A stretch of DNA of 10,740 nt, from positions 1 through 10,740 of the forward strand of contig CAMCPF010000060.1 of the NCBI GenBank assembly GCA_945876515.1, given 5' to 3'. Each line of letters starts with the position of its first letter. Positions within the stretch are counted from its first letter, which is position 1. Below the pieces are notes generated by a model. That model had not been told where the DNA came from, did not search any database, and worked only from the letters and a program-made list of their open reading frames with translations. This document shows, in pieces, positions 8,838-10,740 of this stretch. The DNA is from Candidatus Kuenenia stuttgartensis. Lineage in GTDB: Bacteria; Planctomycetota; Planctomycetia; Pirellulales; UBA1268. The position numbers and the translations under genes were made by a program.

Positions 8838-10740
8838 ATGGCAGCCAGGTCCGCCTCCACCGCTCGCGTGCACCACGCGACGGCCCGACGATTCGCCGGC
8901 CTCGTCGCGGCGCTACTCGTCGCCCCCTGCCTCGGGGGCAGCCCGCTCCGCAGCGAGGACAAACCGGCGGAGGCGGCGAAGCCCGCCGCACCGGCCGACG
9001 CCGGTCAGGCCGCTACCGCCGCGCTGCTCAAGGACGCCGCGCGGCTGCCTGGGCTGATCACCCTCTACCGCAAGGATGACAAGCTCCATGCCGAGCTCCC
9101 CGATGCCATGCTGGGCAAGGAGTTCTTCGTGCTCACGAGCATCTCGCGTGGGATCGGCGAGGGGTCGCTGCTCGGGGGCATGAGCCTGGGCTTCGGCGAC
9201 GACTGGGTGTGGCAGTTTCGCAAGGTCGACGAGACCATCCAGGTGGTGAGGCGAAACGTCCGGTTCTTCGCCGCCAAGGGCAGCCCCGAGGAGAAGGCGG
9301 TCGATCTCGCCTACACCGACAGCATCCTGTTCAGCCTCCCGATCAAGGGCCGCGGCCCGGGCGGCGGCCACCTGATCGACCTCTCGGCCGTGTTCCTCAC
9401 CGACCTGCCACGGATCGCCGCCGTACTGCCCGGATTCTCCTTCGCCCGGGATCGTTCCAGTTGGGGCCGCGTCAAGGTTTTTCCCGACAACGTGGAACTC
9501 GAGGTTGCGGCCACCTACGGCTCGAGCGGCGCGACCACGATCGACACGGTACCGGACAGCCGGGGAGTGACGATCAACATCCGCTACTCGATCAGCCTGC
9601 TGCCGCAGAACTCCTATGTGCCGCGGCTCGCCGACGACCGCGTGGGCTACTTCGTGACGGCCCTCAAGGACTTCTCCCAGCAAGTCGATGAGGACCGCTT
9701 CGTCCGCTACATCAACCGCTGGCAGTTGGAGAAGGCCGATCCCAAGGCGGTCGTGTCGCCGCCGAAGAAGCCGATCGTGTTCTGGATCGAAAAGACGGTG
9801 CCCTTCCGCTACCGTCCCGCCATCCGCAAGGGCATCGAGGGCTGGAACGAGGCCTTCGAGAAGGCCGGCTTTGCCGGCGCGATCGAGGTTCGCCAGCAAC
9901 CCGAGGTGACCGACTGGGATCCGGAAGACATCAACTACAACACCTTCCGCTGGATCACCGCAGGGCAGGGCTTCGCGATGGGGCCGTCGCGGGTCAACCC
10001 CCGGACGGGCCAGATCCTCGACGCCGACATCATCTTCGACGCCGACTTCCTCCAGTTTTGGCGGCGGGAGTACGAGACCTTCACGCCCCAATCGATCGCG
10101 GCGCTGACCGGGGGCGGCCCTGGATTTCCGTCCCGGATCGGCCATGGTGGCCCGGGCTGCTGCCCCGGCTGCAGGCTGTTCGACGGCCATGCCCGGGAGA
10201 CTGCGCTCGCGGCGACGGCGCTGGCAGTCAACGCGGCCGGCGGCCTCTCCGAAGAGGAGAAAGAAAAGCTCGTGATCCAGGGGCTGACGCTCGTGGCGAT
10301 GCACGAGGTCGGCCACACGCTCGGCCTCCGGCACAACTTCAAGGGCAGCGCCTTGCGGTCGCTGGCCGACCTGAACGACGTCGAGAAGACCCGCCAGTCC
10401 GGCGGCAGCACGAGCGTGATGGACTACATCCCGGTCAACATCATGCCCAAGGGGAAGACCCAGGGCGACTACTACGCCGCCAAGCTCGGCCCCTACGACC
10501 TCTGGGCCATCGAGTATGGCTACAAGCCGCTGCCGGGCGGCAGCGCCGAGGCGGAGCGGAAGGAGCTGGAAAAGATCGCGGGCCGCAGCGGCGAGCCCGA
10601 GCTCGCCTACGCGACGGACGAGGACACTGAGTGGGGTGATCCCGATCCCTTCTCCAACCGCTTCGACCTGGGCAGCGACCCGATCGAGTTCGCCCGCGCC
10701 CGGGCGGAGCTGGTGGCCCAGGTCATGCCGGGGATCGTCG
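8838..10740 (+). CDS. Exported zinc metalloprotease, DUF5117/DUF4953 type (3' end missing)
   Basis: The frame is open from the ATG to the window edge (634 codons); the family usually runs to about 800-900 residues, so the C-terminus lies outside. A signal peptide is visible (RR at 17-18, hydrophobic run about 19-34). A DUF5117-like region follows, from GLITLYRK (72 on) through the GDDWVWQFRKV segment to the NIRYSISLLP strand (about 247-256). FWIEKTVPFRYRP begins at 315 and GWNEAFEKAGF at 335, both typical of the family. The metzincin zinc site HEVGHTLGLRH gives ligands H489, H493 and H499 and catalytic E490; SVMDY with M528 fits the Met-turn. A cysteine cluster CCPGC (441-445) precedes the catalytic helix. 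It should cleave proteins or peptides in the periplasm or outside the cell; the substrate is unknown. It is divergent from the phosphotransferase gene. Confidence 0.9.
   Translation, partial: MAARSASTARVHHATARRFAGLVAALLVAPCLGGSPLRSEDKPAEAAKPAAPADAGQAATAALLKDAARLPGLITLYRKDDKLHAELPDAMLGKEFFVLTSISRGIGEGSLLGGMSLGFGDDWVWQFRKVDETIQVVRRNVRFFAAKGSPEEKAVDLAYTDSILFSLPIKGRGPGGGHLIDLSAVFLTDLPRIAAVLPGFSFARDRSSWGRVKVFPDNVELEVAATYGSSGATTIDTVPDSRGVTINIRYSISLLPQNSYVPRLADDRVGYFVTALKDFSQQVDEDRFVRYINRWQLEKADPKAVVSPPKKPIVFWIEKTVPFRYRPAIRKGIEGWNEAFEKAGFAGAIEVRQQPEVTDWDPEDINYNTFRWITAGQGFAMGPSRVNPRTGQILDADIIFDADFLQFWRREYETFTPQSIAALTGGGPGFPSRIGHGGPGCCPGCRLFDGHARETALAATALAVNAAGGLSEEEKEKLVIQGLTLVAMHEVGHTLGLRHNFKGSALRSLADLNDVEKTRQSGGSTSVMDYIPVNIMPKGKTQGDYYAAKLGPYDLWAIEYGYKPLPGGSAEAERKELEKIAGRSGEPELAYATDEDTEWGDPDPFSNRFDLGSDPIEFARARAELVAQVMPGIV

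Noticed and set aside
8913..10334. 473-codon minus-strand frame antisense to the metalloprotease
   Set aside because: The plus strand has a signal peptide, a strong Shine-Dalgarno and the HExxHxxGxxH motif; the antisense frame has none.

Overview
The window is high-GC, gene-dense bacterial DNA. It looks like a chromosomal segment of a member of the Planctomycetota (Pirellulales-like). That placement is inferred from gene content: a secreted formylglycine-type S1 sulfatase, a DsbD with a doubled periplasmic domain, a DUF5117/DUF4953-type zinc metalloprotease, a GlgX close to plant/chlamydial isoamylases, and weak or missing Shine-Dalgarno sequences. No rRNA, tRNA, mobile element, CRISPR array or phage gene is visible. 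All six genes read as intact, except the last, which is cut by the window edge.

Layout. Positions 25-2223 (minus) encode a GlgX/isoamylase-type debranching enzyme. Positions 2297-3838 (minus) encode an exported sulfatase, which begins at GTG and lies 73 bp upstream of glgX on the same strand. Positions 3890-4999 (plus) encode PurM (AIR synthase), divergent from the sulfatase across 51 bp. Positions 5006-7495 (minus) encode a DsbD-family thiol-disulfide transporter, convergent with purM with only 6 bp between the stop codons. Positions 7598-8680 (minus) encode an APH/homoserine-kinase-fold phosphotransferase with an altered catalytic loop. Positions 8838 to the end (plus) encode the N-terminal three quarters or so of an exported zinc metalloprotease, divergent from the phosphotransferase across 157 bp.

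The genes do not form one recognisable pathway. The sulfatase and debranching enzyme could be co-transcribed and both concern carbohydrate use, one outside the cytoplasm and one on glycogen. PurM is housekeeping purine synthesis. DsbD supplies reducing power to the periplasm, where the sulfatase and metalloprotease are likely to work, but no direct link is shown. I did not find convincing evidence of a new multi-gene system. The points most worth a second look are a start-site hairpin on the sulfatase mRNA, the non-canonical catalytic loop of the phosphotransferase, the duplicated DsbD alpha domains, and small repeats/hairpins in the leaders of dsbD and the metalloprotease.
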